Part shown: in pieces, positions 1-14,400 of the stretch
How the letters are laid out: each line of letters begins with the position of its first letter
How positions within the stretch are numbered: position 1 is the stretch's first letter
Assembly (NCBI GenBank): GCA_013400975.1
Contig: WBMZ01012791.1
Coordinates: forward strand, 246,124 to 310,123
Origin: Atrichornis clamosus
Lineage: Eukaryota; Chordata; Aves; Passeriformes; Menuridae
Direction of reading: 5' to 3'
Length of the DNA: 64,000 nt
Notes under the pieces: model-generated
Database searches by the model: none
Seen by the model: the letters and a program-made list of their open reading frames with translations, nothing else
Told to the model about the DNA's origin: nothing
Translations under genes and position numbers: made by a program

Positions 1-1560
1 TAAGCCCACTGAATTCATTGGGAATCTTTCCACTAATAAGCCCTGGCTCAGGCTCTTACTGCAGTCGTATTTCAGTATGGGCATAACACAAAAACAGATG
101 CTTAACTGGAAAGCCATGTTTAGAGGGATAATGGTCTAGGTGATAGTAGGTTCTACAGTGCTATTCTATTTCTTCCTTGGGTTGGGGGATGTTATTAAAA
201 ACTGATGATTTTGCCTAGGGGGATGGATTACCTTTTCCTATGATCACCTATGCACAAGCTTTTCCATTTTTGCACTTGGGCAGACAAGCTAGCATTTACA
301 CCTCTAAAATGCAGTAAAAGCATTTGAGTGCATAAACCTAATGTTGGGCATCTCAGCTTCTGAACTCAAGCAAAACAAATCTGATGCAGAAGTGTCATTG
401 CAAATGGAAATACTTCTCTTGCAGCTAATCAGCTTCAGGCTGGCAGTTGTGCTTTGTTGAGCAGAAGAGCTGATTCAGCTGAAAATGTGAGTTTTCCCTG
501 TCCTGCAGCCTGTACTCCCCAGCCCTTCTCCACACTGGGTCCCCTGGGTGTACCTCAGGTCCCCTGGTGCTGCCCTGCCGAAGGCAGGCAGAACACTGTG
601 CACCTGCCCACACAGGGGTTTGTAATTCAGTCCTTGTCCATTGAAAAGGTTTGCTTTGCAGACTGGACTTTTTTTGTGGGTAACAGTGCAGGCTGCACCA
701 TCTCCCTTTAAAAGGCTTCCTGAAATAAGGCAGTGTTGTCTCTAACAAAACTGCTGCTATGTGCCTGCTGTGCCTGTAATACTTTTCAGGACTTTAGTGG
801 ACTGGTGAGCTCTTGTCAAAAGAGCTCAGGGGAAAGACTTAAAATATTTTTAGAATATAACACAAATGTCCTATTTGTGCATTGGACTGGTTTAACTCAG
901 CTGAGGTCACTGTAATTATTTAGTATAAGGAACAATAAAACTAGGCACAAAAATCTACAGAATGGAAACTAATCTACAACTGACCATGCTCATTGCCGAT
1001 TTTCTCCAGTTCCTAAAATCCCTTTATGTGTTACTAGTCCCAGTTGGATGCAAAGCAAAAATTTTAAAATACACTTGCTTGCAGAAAGCAAAACAAAACA
1101 AACTTCACACACATCTGAAGAAATTTACCCTGTTAGTGACACAGTTCTTCAAAGAAAAAAATCAGAGATGAGGACATTTTTAAAGCCGTTTACTTTAACT
1201 CGGCAAGATGTCCCATCTATAAACACAAAGACTAGTAGTAAAACTTAAGGGTTGGTACACTGCATTCAGCAACTTGTAATCGAGATATTAATATTACATG
1301 CAATTTCCACTTTAATATGTCATGGTCCCTTTAAATATTAACAAAATCAATAGGGAGGAACGGGGAAGCAGACACCCCAAGGAAGGCCCTGAGCAAGGCA
1401 CTGGGTTACACCTTTCACGCAGCACTAACAAAAGACCTGGGAGCTCAGTGTCATTACTACAAGGCTTACACACCACTTTACCAGCTGAGCCAGACTTCTA
1501 AATATGCCAATTTTTTATTAAAACATCACTAATATATAAATTATACTAGGTATCTACGGC
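1..1560. other. Gene-free left flank
   Basis: I see no exon, known repeat or RNA gene here. Short open frames on both strands lack conserved motifs and splice context. If PPAT exons 2 onward lie left of the window, this stretch would be PPAT intron 1 sequence, but nothing in it shows that directly. Confidence 0.5.
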
Positions 1561-1589
1561 CCTCAGTTCAAAAGCAAACAGCTCGCAGA

Positions 1590-2035
1590 GATGTGAAGAT
1601 GCAGGGCGGGATGATCCGAAACGTGCCCCTTGTGTCGGGAAAGGCTCAAACCTGCGGCCGTGCCCCTGAGGAGCAGGGGCTGTCCGGCGCACACCCAGGC
1701 CGTGCGTGTGGGGAGTGTCGTCTTGCTTTGTTTTGTTGGGTTTGTTTTTTGTTTTTTTGTTTTTTAAGGCATGAAACAGACGGGGTTTTTTTGCCTCTCT
1801 CCTCACACCGTGGTGCCCGTACTGACGCCCTTGTCCCCAAGAAGGGTCAGAGCAGCCCCGGCCCGTTCCAGATCTCCCCTCCCGCCGCCGGAGTCGCTTC
1901 CCTCGCCGAGCTCCTGCGCCCAGCCTGCTTATTTGGCAGTGTCTCAAGTTACTCCCCTCAGGCAGCTTGAGCCAGTAAAACTAGATCCTTTCATCTCGGC
2001 GGAGCTTACTGACAACCAGCCGTCTGGTTTCCTAG
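1590..2035 (+). promoter_or_regulatory. CpG-rich putative promoter / 5' leader of the triple-SANT gene
   Basis: CpG dinucleotides cluster at about 1605-1715 and 1815-2030 in otherwise AT-rich DNA, interrupted by a T-rich run near 1730-1768. The cluster ends just before the first SANT coding exon, the usual position of a CpG promoter and non-coding first exon. A possible acceptor (tttccag) ends at 2074, so the leader may be spliced. No TATA box is obvious. The promoter role is inference from composition and position; the transcription start cannot be placed. Confidence 0.45.
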
Positions 2036-2086
2036 GAAACAAAATCTTGGCTAGAAATAGTGAATCATTTCCAGGTCACTTTCAAC

Positions 2087-2474
2087 ATGGAGAGTGGAGC
2101 AGGGAAGCATTGGACTGAGGAGGAGGTTAAAGCCTTGTTAAGCGTCTGGTCAGAAAAAAATATCAGAAAGCAACTGCACGGCACCCTAAGGAATAAAGGA
2201 ATATTTATCTACATTGCTAAAAGGTTACAGGAGTTGGGAGTGTGCAGGGACTGGAAACAGTGTCGTGCAAAGTACAAAAACCTGAAGTACGAATACAGAA
2301 CGGTTAAATATGCCCACAACTCTGGGGATGTCACTAAAACCATGAAGTTTTTCCATGATCTGGATGCCATATTGCGATATGAGCCTGTCACACAATTAGC
2401 AGCAGAAGAAAACGGCAGGTGTTCTGCGACTGAGACGCAGCTGAACACAAGCCCCACAACAGACAGCGCACAAG
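2087..2474 (+). CDS. Triple-SANT gene exon 1 (SANT domain 1)
   Basis: Encodes residues 1-129 plus one base. The domain runs from KHWTEEEVKALL to LDAIL; the Trps at 9, 21 and 56 are the expected hydrophobic-core positions. Domain 1 matches domain 2 at about 56 of 90 positions by hand count. The Ser/Thr-rich tail ends at donor CAAG|gtaaaa. The open frame extends upstream to 2036 but has no earlier ATG. Confidence 0.85.
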
Positions 2475-5400
2475 GTAAAAAAAATGTTTTTGCTTCTATT
2501 TTTCTCTCTTTGCTTAAAACCCAAAGGGAACAAAACCGAAGCCCGACTTGGCTGGTGCTGGAGCGGAGGCTGCGCAGCCCCAGCAGCGCTGTTAGAAGTG
2601 ACTGGATGCACGCCTCGCGCAGGGGAATAAAATGTTAGCACCCACCAGTGTCGAAGTCTGTAAATACAGCGTAATTCCAGCAAAATTATGCTAACTGCCT
2701 GTATTGCAGCCTCGGTGAGTACTCGCTGGTGTCCAGGCTCCTGCACTGGGTTGAAACGCTAAACTAAAATAAGCTGCTTTCTTTCCCTTTGCCATTCATT
2801 TGCAGTACTTTGTAGAGCTCCAATTCAGATGTAAATGTAAAGAAAAAAAAAAACGTTGGACCTGTCAGGGTGTTGTAAAAATAATTATTTGTGATACAAG
2901 CAAAATTTAGGATTTTTATTTCTCTGTAGCTTGATATTTAGGTGTGATGACTTAAGGTAAATTATTTTATAAGCAGTTTTGCTTAAATATTAAAAAAAGA
3001 TGCTTAATAACTTCTCATTAAAAACTCTAATTTAGTGATGAAAGTAAAAATCATCATATTTATCAGACTATTTTGAGGCAGACCAAAAAATACAGCTACT
3101 TTTATTCTGAAGGGAGTTTACTAAATTAATTGCATCTCTTGTTTTATTCAACCTTCTCTACATATGCATTTAAGCTCTGCTTAACATTTCATTAGGGTCA
3201 ATCTGCTGTTTGACATCACTCAAATCTCCTTGTCACATCCTAAATGGCACTGAAGCATAAGCCCCAATGATAGTTATAAATACCAAAATAAAATTACTAA
3301 GAAGAGAAATTAAATGCTTAACTTTGTTCCCATGGTATGTGGCAATTTACATTAATTAAGACTGTGAATGTTTTTTAAGAAAACAAAAAACATTATTGTC
3401 AGGGAATGATATTGTCAAAGGCATAGAAAGGAGCTGGACATAGGGCTTGTCCTTGTACCCTTCCGTATCTCCCTCTACAGTGCTGTTTTATAGATCTGAG
3501 AAAAAGAATTTGCCATTTTTCTTTTCATTGTTTACCTTAATGAAAAGCTTGACCTTAATTTGTCATCACTAGGAGGAAGCCTCTAATCTGTCAAAGTCGC
3601 TTCAAATGAAAACGGCAATTTTACAATATTGTAATGTGGTCTCTGCACAGTGTATTGCAATCCATTTTTATTTTTAAACTTGCAGAACTAGGGCTAATAG
3701 AAGCTGTTACACTTGGATGACTACATGAAACTAAGATAGTGTCCTTCATCTCAGGATCTGCCATTAGATTATCCTCTATGTTTTGATGTAGTTTGCACCT
3801 GGTAATCCTAATTCTCATCTGCCTTAGACTGCTCTAGCAAATTTAAATCAGCAAAAGTTAATTCCAGTTGTGAATCTTAAACTATAACAGGTATTAAAAA
3901 AATAACCTCAGGTTGAGACATGCCTCATTTTGAAGCACTAGGACAGTCTGGTTTTAAAGGTGGTATAATTAAATATATCTCTTAATTGCACAAGCATTTC
4001 TGTTACTCCCTCCAAAAAAAATAAAAACAAGGTTTATGGATAAACAAAACTTAAAGCAACTAACTGTAATAATGCAATACGAATACAAAATTGAAATGCA
4101 AAGATTTTCACAACAACCACAATTCAGCCACGAAGAAAGCACACTAAGAGATGTGTCCTGCAGCTACGCAGAAGGTGTGCATACATCCATAACAAGGGGC
4201 AGAGGGAACAGCTGTGAGATTATCAACTTCCTTATTTAAGAATACAAGTCAAGCAACTGGCACTGTACTAGAGGCCCAGTCCACCTGCAGTCAGAGTAGT
4301 GATTCCTGCCGAGCCCAGTACTTTGAAGGGCACTTGTAAGGCAAAAATGGCTTTGGTGGCTCTGCAGCTGATACTCTCAAGTTCTTTTGCAGGGGCAGAG
4401 CTGACAGTGTCACTCCCACAGAAGGAAAGGCAATTCCCTGCACAGGCAAAGGCAGCCCCCTACCCCGGCCCCTGCCGGACTGCAGGCCCCCTCTGGGCTT
4501 CTTCCTTCACCCAGAGTGTTATGGGAAAGGAGAGAAAAATGGTCCCTCCCCTCTTTTAAAAGAGGCAGAGATGTGTCACTTTGACAGGGCTGGAGGAATT
4601 AAGAATGTCCAGGCTTGTGACTTGGGTAGCAGGAACAAAATGCTATCAGCAAACTGAAATCTGTGACAAATAATACTTGTCCACCATGAACTTCTTATTT
4701 TATTGGAAAAAATTAGTAGCTATACTAATTTGTCTTGTTAAAAAGCATGACAAGAGACAGAGCACACTCCCAAATAAATCACCGTATTCTGCTTACCTCA
4801 GTCTCAATATTCATACACATCCTTAATGTAAATATACGAAGCATGTCTTTGCATTAGCTTCTGGGAGATTGCTGGGGAGAAGGAAGAAGGGAAAGGAAGG
4901 AATAGAGACTTCCTTTTTTATAAGACTGAATGGTATTTCTATAGTGTTTCCCTGAGGTTTTTTCATATCTGATAAATTCAATTTTCTTTGGAAAGTGTAG
5001 TTGAAGAAATTATTACTGAAAATCTCAATCAAATCTAAGCGAGGGGTATCTCAGGACAAACTTGGTAGCAACACATATCAGTTCCCAGCTTGTTCATTAA
5101 AAGATGACACTTTATGCATAAGCACATGCAGAAATGTAAGCAGAGATGTTCATGCTGTCCTCCCAAAACACGTTTCAGAGCAAAGACAGAGCTGTAGCTT
5201 AAATAATCATTAAAAAATATACAAGTCAACATGTTCACTTGTCTTAAAATATCGTTTGTGTATTATCTCAGTAATCAACAACCAAGAAAATCCATGTAAA
5301 GTGATGGTGCACTATGAAAAATGGTATTTTTCATTAGAGTTCAAATGAATGACCTTCCAATTTTACCAGTTTTGATTGTTTAAGTTAATTTAACAATTAA

Positions 5401-8400
5401 GTTAAATCAAGTATTCATAAATTATTTACAAAACACTTGCCTAGTAATTCAAGTTATTTACTCTTTTTTTATATTTCTTTCTTTATGTTTAAATAGTAAG
5501 GAGCTGGCCACCTTGCTTGACCTTCACCTTACCTCAGCAAATGCAGAAAGATTTATCAAGTCTGAGCAGAAGTGCATCAGCAATGACAGGCACAAAACTC
5601 AGCTACTAAAATGTAGAAAGATCCTTCAGAAATGCTGACTTGAAAATGCCACTTACATATAGTTTTTCATGTCTGGACGTTAAACATGTCATTGACAAGT
5701 ATTTAATATAGTTTTTTTAAACAAATGTGCAGTACTTTTATTGAGTAACTTTTCTGCTCTTCAAATGCTATTTTTTTTTCAATTGTTCCCTGTCAAAGAT
5801 ACTAATATCTTTTTGTGGTAACTGTTCTTGTTTACTTAAAATTAAAAATGTTGCTCTTTTAATATGACCGTGTAATTAACCTTGCTCATGCCAGTGCTGA
5901 TGGCACACTCAGCAGCCTTCCAACAGAGAATTTATTTCCCTCTCCCTGCTTTGCTGCTCTTAAGCTAAACTGCCAGTGCTGTTGCTGGAGGTGGAGGCAT
6001 GAGCAGCAGCTCCTGCCAGGGAAGCCAGGCGGACAGCAGTCAGAGATCAGGCCACTGCATCTATGAGTCATCGTGAGCCTTGCTGAAAGTCAGGAGGATT
6101 TAGGATAATGTTTTCAAACGCAGTTTTCAGTTTCACCGACGTCAGCGATAGCAGGTTGCATGCTAACCGCACCTCATTACTGCTGCCTGTGACGAACCAC
6201 CGCAGAGCCTGCGAGCTTTCATCTGAGTGCCCTGCCTGGCTGGAGCTCACAGTAGCTCAGCTCCCCATGCAGTGAATCAACATTGCAAACCTCTTGTCAG
6301 CACGGTACATTGAGTACAGCACACTGTCACAGGACAACTTACAGGTTTTGCCTCTGTGAAAATTAAGCTGGTTCTGAACCTGACTTATATATGCTGCTTT
6401 CTAAATTTACATAGCAATTGCTGTAATGTTCTTTTTTAAACAAATGTAGAAATGCTATGCTGGAAAAAGCAAGACTTAATCCTGCCAGCTACAAATGCAT
6501 CCGTTCTCAAGTCACAGTGAATATTTTCGTTCTCTCCCTATACCATTAATGAATTCCATAGATTTCCAGAGCTCTTTCCAGAACATTCTTGTTTTCTTCA
6601 TACTCTCCTAGAAATTTATTTTTGTTACATAAATGGATTTGTGATTTTCTGAATCTATGTGCAAAGTCTGCCTTTATTTGTATGTCTCTTACTTTACATT
6701 ATCTGCTTTCAAACTGTACTTGTAATGTGCTAGCAACCCTGAATACTGAGTCAGAAGAGCATACAAGTCACTGGAATCAAGTCCGTTTCAACCAGAATTT
6801 AAAAAAAACATTTCAAACAGGCTTCATATACAAGATACAAAATAATTTACCTTCTATAACTCATGTCCCCTTATGGGAAGAGGCCAAATTAATTTTAAAT
6901 TTAAGTACAAATTAAGTGTAGAGATTACCAAGTTAAAGATTTTCTCATGGTGTATGGACATTATAACTTAAGCTAACTTCAGCTAATTTGGTCCATACTT
7001 ATTTTTCATCTAAAAACTCTTTCCTTCCCAGGTGAAATATCAGTTTCTTTAGAAGACGATGAGGATGCTCCAGGAGATCCACTACTTTTTATGTCTCATG
7101 TCAGACCAGTTCAACTAGGTATAGTATGGTGGTGCAGACAGATCAAAAACTAAAACACAGCATGGGTGTCAGAGCACTTCCTGACAGCTTGAATACACTT
7201 GGTCTGTTTCTGATCCACACAGCTTTAATACCGCCACTCTTGCACCATCTCCTTCCCGGCGTCAGCACTCAGCGGTCTCGTGCATCACTGGGCACTGACC
7301 GCTGTATATGGTGTAACACCTGCATGACCACCATTCACATGCAAAACACCTACCATGCTAGAGCTTAATCGTGTTAACTTCGTTAAATGCCGGTGGGAAG
7401 TATGCCAAATGCTAGTGGGGATACCCATGTCAACTTGCAGCTTTTCCCTAGCTCATTTTCTTAAATCATGGATGCTTAAAGTGAGTGGCCTGAGCCAGGA
7501 GAGAGATGCAGAGCAATCCAGACTTGAAGTGATCTTCAGCATAACTTCAAAGTCCTCTCTCCAAGCAAGGGGTGGTCAGCAATGCTTTAGTCCAACCAAC
7601 CACAGAACAACTAATTTGGAAAACATCCTCCTCTAGTACTTTTGCTCATGAAAATCATTACAGAGCAAAGGCACAAATCTGGCAAACTAGAAAGAGGAAG
7701 AGGATCCTGGGTGTGAGCCCCTTCAAGGGGCAGCTAAAGGAAATGGAGAAACTTAAACACATTTTAGGCAGATTAACTGGTGAGCTGATTTCTTGCCTCG
7801 ATGAGCAGCAGCACTGTCCTGAATTTCCTACATGCTCTTTCTATTTGTTCTATACTCTCTATGCCTTAACATACATTCCAGTCCAGTTAGAACAATTTTA
7901 ACTACAGAATCTGCAAGGTGCCATATTCAGGAAAAAAAACAAGGCCCAGGCTAAGCCTATGGCTTTAATGTTACACACTACACCCCTCTTGCCTGGCATA
8001 GAAAGAAATTAAGGAAGAGACCAGAATCTCACATGGTATTTATGCACATATAAAATACTTTATGCACAAAAACAAAATATGCAGAAAGTATCTGAATCAA
8101 ATTTTACAGGAATATGTTTCTCAATGCTCAACACACTGCCAAGCAGAAAAGTCTTCAATTCAGAGGAAGCTGTTTTCTACAAGTCAGCAAAATAACTTCA
8201 ATTGCATGGGCTTTCAAGTATGTACTAGCACTAAAATGCCCTCCCTTAGGACCTCTTCTAGACTAAAAGTTTCAGGCACTATTTCAGAAACCACTGAAAA
8301 AAATGTTAAGCTCTTTGTGTCTATAATGCTTAATATTTTGGTTTTATCTCAGCAGATTTCTCAGGCTTGAATAAGCTTAGAAAGATATTAAATATGGCAT

Positions 8401-11400
8401 AAATGCATCTTTCAAGTAAAAATATAATGTATATCCTGTCTTAACATGTTTTAAAAACAAATTAGAACTGAAATATTTTTAAGGCATAAGGAAAACTTTT
8501 GCATTGATCATAACAACTTTGTTTCAAAGCGGTAGTTGTAGGCAGGATATTTTGAATCACCATGTTTTTTAAAGGGAATGAGGAACAAACAAACCCACCG
8601 TTTTCCACTCTGCACACAGCAGAATGAACGAACACTATACCAGGTCACCAGAACTCATGTGAACTAACATCCACAACTGAAAGTGGGCTCAGTTGGAAAT
8701 TAACTGACTTGTGAGGAATACTGGTCTATACAAGGAGTAAAGAAACCTTATTTCTCCCAGATAGCCCCATGCTCTATGGCTTTGACTAGGAAGTGCAGGC
8801 AGCACCTTCTTGCACTCTTCCTCTTTTGTTTCTCTCTTCTTCCCTAGGCCTTTCCTGTCTGGCCTATCTGATGCTGGCAGTTGTCAGCTGTGGCAATTCC
8901 TATGGTTTGATTCACCTGTAAATCAGCATTTTCTTCCACTCCCTGAGGAAGAAATGGAGAAGGCATAATTGACGTGTCACCTGAAAATTACCCTTCTCAA
9001 CTACATTACCAGTGAGCTGGCTGCTGCAGAGTCCTGACTAACACAGGACTATCAGGGGAAAAAAAATGGTATGAGTTAGAAGACCTTATTGACAACTAGA
9101 ATGAGTTATGGAGACTAGCAAAGAATGGCTTTATCTAGGACAAGTTTGTCTCAGGTTATTGCACAGAAGTATGCTCCACTGAAGCTCTGTGCACAAGCAA
9201 AGATCAGGTAATACTGCCATCACGCAAATCTCAGTGGCTATAAAGTATCAAACCCCCATAATCTGGTTTGCCCTTCCAGAAAAAGACAATGACAAAGGCA
9301 TTTATCACTTCAGTATGACTGCAAAAACCTGCCAGTTAGCGTGCATTTTCATATTTGCTCTATTTGATGATGCCATGGGTTTGTTTTTGGGTTTGTTTTT
9401 TTGAGGTTTTTTGGTGTTATTTTTGCAAAGATTTAGAAAATGCATGAGAAATCACTCTTCAAACTAATTTGATAATCAGAACAAAGTCTTAAAGCAAATT
9501 CATAAATAGAAACAAGGAAACATTAAAAAACTGAAAGATTTCAGTGTTTTAAGTTATTGCATGGGTGGCAACCTTTACTTCTTAATGTTAAGATGTAAAG
9601 TTATAGACTGGGGAAAATTTTAAAATACCTTAGTTTTGCAGAGTAAGGTAATTTGAACTCTCATTTTTACTAATATTTTTGATTGATCTGCCCTGAGAAA
9701 GGTGGAGGTTCTATGCCATGAGAACTGGGTTCCATCACACAAATGTTTGACTCAAGCAAAAGTCTCCATTCCTCTGCTCCCCACAACTAGGGTGCTTGGT
9801 TAAGAATGAAGGATTAGATTCTTCAGATCCTTACCCAGGTTAAATCTTTCCATGTGTGTAAAAACTGAAGTATGGCATGAATGCAGAAAATTAAGTCTTG
9901 ATGGTAGTGTCAGTGACTCAAGTCCAATTTATTCCTGTGCTAATGCAGCACATCCCATCTTCCCAATGTGCACTCTTCTCCTCTCTAATGTCTGAAGGAC
10001 AAAGCAGCTCATCAGTTGTTCTCCAAAGTGTTACAAGTAAAAATTTAGTGTATTAGGGAACAGAAGAAAGAAATGTTCCTCTTAGATTAATTAATGTACA
10101 TGTGCTATCTTAATATCTTCTTCAAGTGAAGGCAAAAATTGTATCAGAATTAACAAAAATGCTGACAAATTAATAAGCAATAGCTTGATTTTAATGTCAC
10201 CTCTGCTTCACCTTTCTCCAGAGAAAGAGCATGCTTCATTCCCATTCTCTCTGTCCTTTCCCCACCCCAACCACCCAATGCAGGTAACCCGTATCTGTGT
10301 CTCTCTCCTACCCCACACAATGCAGGTAATCCAGCGTCAGCAGTAGAGGCTTCCAAACCACCGGCTTTTATTCCTACAGTAGCAAATGAAGGAGGAAAAC
10401 ACTGGACTGTTAATGAAGTCAGAGCTTTGATACGCATATGGTCAGACAAAAATATCCAGCAACAACTGGAGGGGACAGTGAGAAATAAAAGAATATTTGA
10501 ACAGGTTGCTGCTAGACTTCAAAAGTTTGGAATTGACAGGGACTGGAAGCAGTGCAGGACAAAATACAAAAATCTGAAACATGAATACAAGAGTGTAAAA
10601 AGTGCCCAAGACTCAGGGAGTACAAGTAGAAGTATGAAATTTTTTAATGAACTGGATGCTATTCTGGGGCACTGCACCATGGAACAAGCAAGTAAATCAG
10701 GTAATGATGAAGGTGAGAGGCTTCCAGAATGGACAGAAGCAAAATCAGAAAAGGATTACATAGGTAAGTACTTCAGCTTACCCATGTATCATCTAAAAGT
10801 TCTAATTTTCCAGCACTAGAGAGAGCTTAAAAATCACATTAACTGATTGGCAGGGGGTAGGGGGGAAAACACTGAATGGAAATTTACTATTTTGTCAAGT
10901 AGTTCTGTACTGTGTTATAAGGTAATATATCAGATTGAGGATTCCCCTGCACTTTTTAAAAGAGAACTGAGAAACAAAAGGAGGAAAAAAGATGAAGACA
11001 TAGGATAACATAAAATGGTACAGAGAGATAATTCCAGTTAAAATCATGTCAGAAGAGACTATTTCCAGTTTAGATAAAAGAAATGTATCAGAGAGATGGT
11101 CAGACTGTGTTAATGGAAAAATTAAGACATTGAGCAAAAGAAATCTGTAGTTATAGACATTAGTTTAAAAAACTAACGTTTAAATTGTCTTTCTCTTATG
11201 GTCCCAAATAGCTCAGTTTTATTGGCCTTTGAGAGCAAGACTCCCAAACTAGTGAGACAACTGTGAAAACAGCAAAAGGAATAGCACTAAGCATGCTGGC
11301 AGAGCTTGCCTTTGGTTTTGGGTGATTACTGACAATTGACTTGGTAATGGATGATCAGTGCAGACTTAGAGTAGACTGAAGAACCTACACTACCTAGGAA

Positions 11401-14400
11401 TTAAAACATCTTTTATTGGTATGTACAACCAGAAACGTGCCTGCTGTCTAAGAACAGAATTGAACATTAAACTCTTTATTATGCAGTTGATTCTACACAG
11501 GATATTATGTTGGCCAAATGTAAGATTAGTAGTTAGTAAAGTAATGGAAGAACTCAAGAATAATAAAATGCAAAGATGGTCTCTGGCTGAAAACTGTGAA
11601 AACATTTTGGGGGAAGATTCACTCGTCAGTTGCCATTTCTAGACATTTCGCTAATGCATCTACTTCACTTACTGGCATAAAGGGCAGCCTTGTCTGGATG
11701 GATTTTTTGATTTGACGCAGTACAGCTATTCTTATGTAGTACAAAAATACAATTAATGCTAATTAATTTAGCATTATTTACACAGAAATGCCTGGAGAAA
11801 CAGGTGAAGAGGACTCTGTTAGTAATATGTCAGAAGACCTGCAGGTTGCAGATATAAGGAAAGTTTCTGATTCAGGTAAACTGGAAAGTCTTTTATATAA
11901 ATACCTAAATTTAGTAAATTAAGATTAATTTCTAAAATAAGCCAAAATTGTAATTATGGCTAGAAAATGCAGAGACTTAAAAAACTTATAACTAGGAGAT
12001 ATCATAGAGATAACCATCATATGCTTCTGAGCACATTTACAATGTCCTGCTAAATTTGATAGAAACAGTCTAGTAGACTCATTGTGCAGAATGTAAAGAA
12101 GAAACTACTGGTTTAAGGAAGTTGAGTGCAATGTACTACTGTATTTACTTTTACTTTTACTGAACTATGTATTCCCAAGGTTTAGAATTGTTCAGTCTCG
12201 TGTATGAACTAATATAGCATTGCTTTTTCATAATATATGATCATTATATAATTGTGTAAATGCTTGTGTCAGGGGATGAAAACTTCATTTAAGAGTCTCA
12301 CTGAATATGAAAGTCATATGCTCTGCTCTTTACAAAGAAAGATTACAGTTTACATCTGAAAGCATAACTTTCAGGGGAAGCAGAAGTTTAATATTCAGCT
12401 AGAGACACATGAAAGTCTCACAGGCTGAGAGGTTTTATTGTCCACAACAGGGCACCTTATGATCTCGTATCAGTAGTGTGAGGCAGAAGATGGTGTAAAT
12501 TAAGCATTAAGGAGTCATCTTATGGAATATAAAATGGTCTAATGTGAACTGGAAAGATTTTAATATCAAATTAAAAATCTTCTGACAGATGATATTACTT
12601 TAAATACTACTCCAGAGAATCGGGCAGCTCTGCATATAACGAAAGAAACAGCTCTGACAAGTAAGTAAAGAGATGGTTTATCATGAGAGGTAATTTGAGG
12701 TATACTGGACAGTAGCATTTTTGTTTTTTCATTCAATAGCAATTATATTCATGAATTTAAATTTACTAACCAAAAAAATATACAGCTGACCTTTTACCAG
12801 TTCACCATGGGCACTTGAGGCATTCACTGGAGAAAAATAGGTTATCAGGAAAAATGCATTGCCTATAGGAACCTCATTTTGAGAGAGACAAATATAAAAG
12901 AAATCATAAACATCACTTTGTGGGATCTACTTAAGACTACTTGAAAAATGCATCAAATTCCATTTCTCCCCATCAGCAAGTAAAATTACTATATATACAT
13001 GAACAGTATAGTAGTAGTAAGACACTGTAATAATACAAAAATTCTGTAATGCCCGTTAACTGTCATCTGACAGTTTTCAACTGTCTGGTGCTACATAATA
13101 TTGTAACTTCTTGGACTGCACTCTTCCAAACAAGTTATTTAAGATGAAGTTAACTGAATACTTCTAGTAAAGTTCTGAGTACCCATTTCTGACACTTAGG
13201 GTAAGTGTAGGTGTTAAGATATCTGTAGTTTACCTTGGTTACCATCTCCCTTCTCAAATATATATGTACTTTAACTGCATGCTTTGTTTCTTTCTGGGTA
13301 ATTGTAAATGCAGTATAATTTTGTGGGGAAAGATTAAAACAGCGATGGCTTCAAAAGTGTCTGTGACTCAGCTTGTCCACTCTAAAGACTACTTTTCAAA
13401 CTTCTGTGGTAGAAAAAAGGGCAAAACCACCCTCCATAATGAACAGCTTCAGTTTCCAAAATTCTTTCCCTCATTCTCAAACAAACAATACACACTCAAA
13501 TCATTTTATTGCAGGTGGTAGAAGACACCTAGTCTTTAATTTTATTAATGGTAATGTAATTAGGTATTGCATAAAGCAGAGAAAAGATGCGCAATTTTTA
13601 TGTTACAAAATCACGGAGGCCCTTTGCCCTCCAGTACTGGTACGTGCCTTTCCTAGATAGTCCAAATAATTTTGAAGTGAGAAACTGGTAAGTAAAGAAA
13701 TTGTATGTACGTCTGTACTCATAAATTTACTTGGTGATAAATAGTGAAAAAGGCAATCAGGCCGTGATGCAGTACTTTGGTTCTTTGGTATCAGTAATGT
13801 CTCACAATCACTAGCATTTATGATGTGACTTTTTAAGAGCTACTCCATATTCAACAGAACTTTTGGAGAACACTGTTTCTCAACAGGCATGCAATTATTA
13901 AATTCATAGGTATTCATGTGCCTTTAAAAAAAATTTATGAAAAAATCCAATTTGACATAAACAAGAATTTAGAAATACTGCTCATATCAGGGTATCATCC
14001 TTATCGGCATATGCAGTTAATGTGCTCTGCAGCCAGAGGTATATATGCTGTTGCCCATATATACACATACATATATATACCCCCCCCACATATATATATA
14101 TGTGTATATATATGTATACATATATGTATATGTATATATATGTGTGTGTGTGTATATATAGATATATATCTATATGAGTTAGCCTGGACAGGCACTGCTT
14201 ACTGGCAACAGCAGCTGCGTAAATGCACAGAAGGTGCATGAGCTTCTCATGACCTTACATGTGAATCTGAGTTATGAGCCTCAGAATTGCTGTCACCACT
14301 GCCAATCTTCATAAACAGCCTAAATATGTTTGCCATTCTCTAGTAAGGTAAATGTTAAGATGGTGTTAGTCAAAAGACAATACACCAATTTCAGGAAAAC

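Noticed and set aside
425..748. 107-codon minus-strand frame near the left edge
   Set aside because: No family resemblance, no splice partners, and an equally open frame on the other strand.
6589..8370. Frames of 80-109 codons at 6.6-8.4 kb as candidate extra genes
   Set aside because: They lie in SANT gene introns or overlap its exon 2 in another frame, and show no motif or codon pattern.
13918..14241. Overlapping frames with Tyr-Ile-His-Ile repeats
   Set aside because: Direct translation of the TA/TG microsatellite; not a protein-coding signal.
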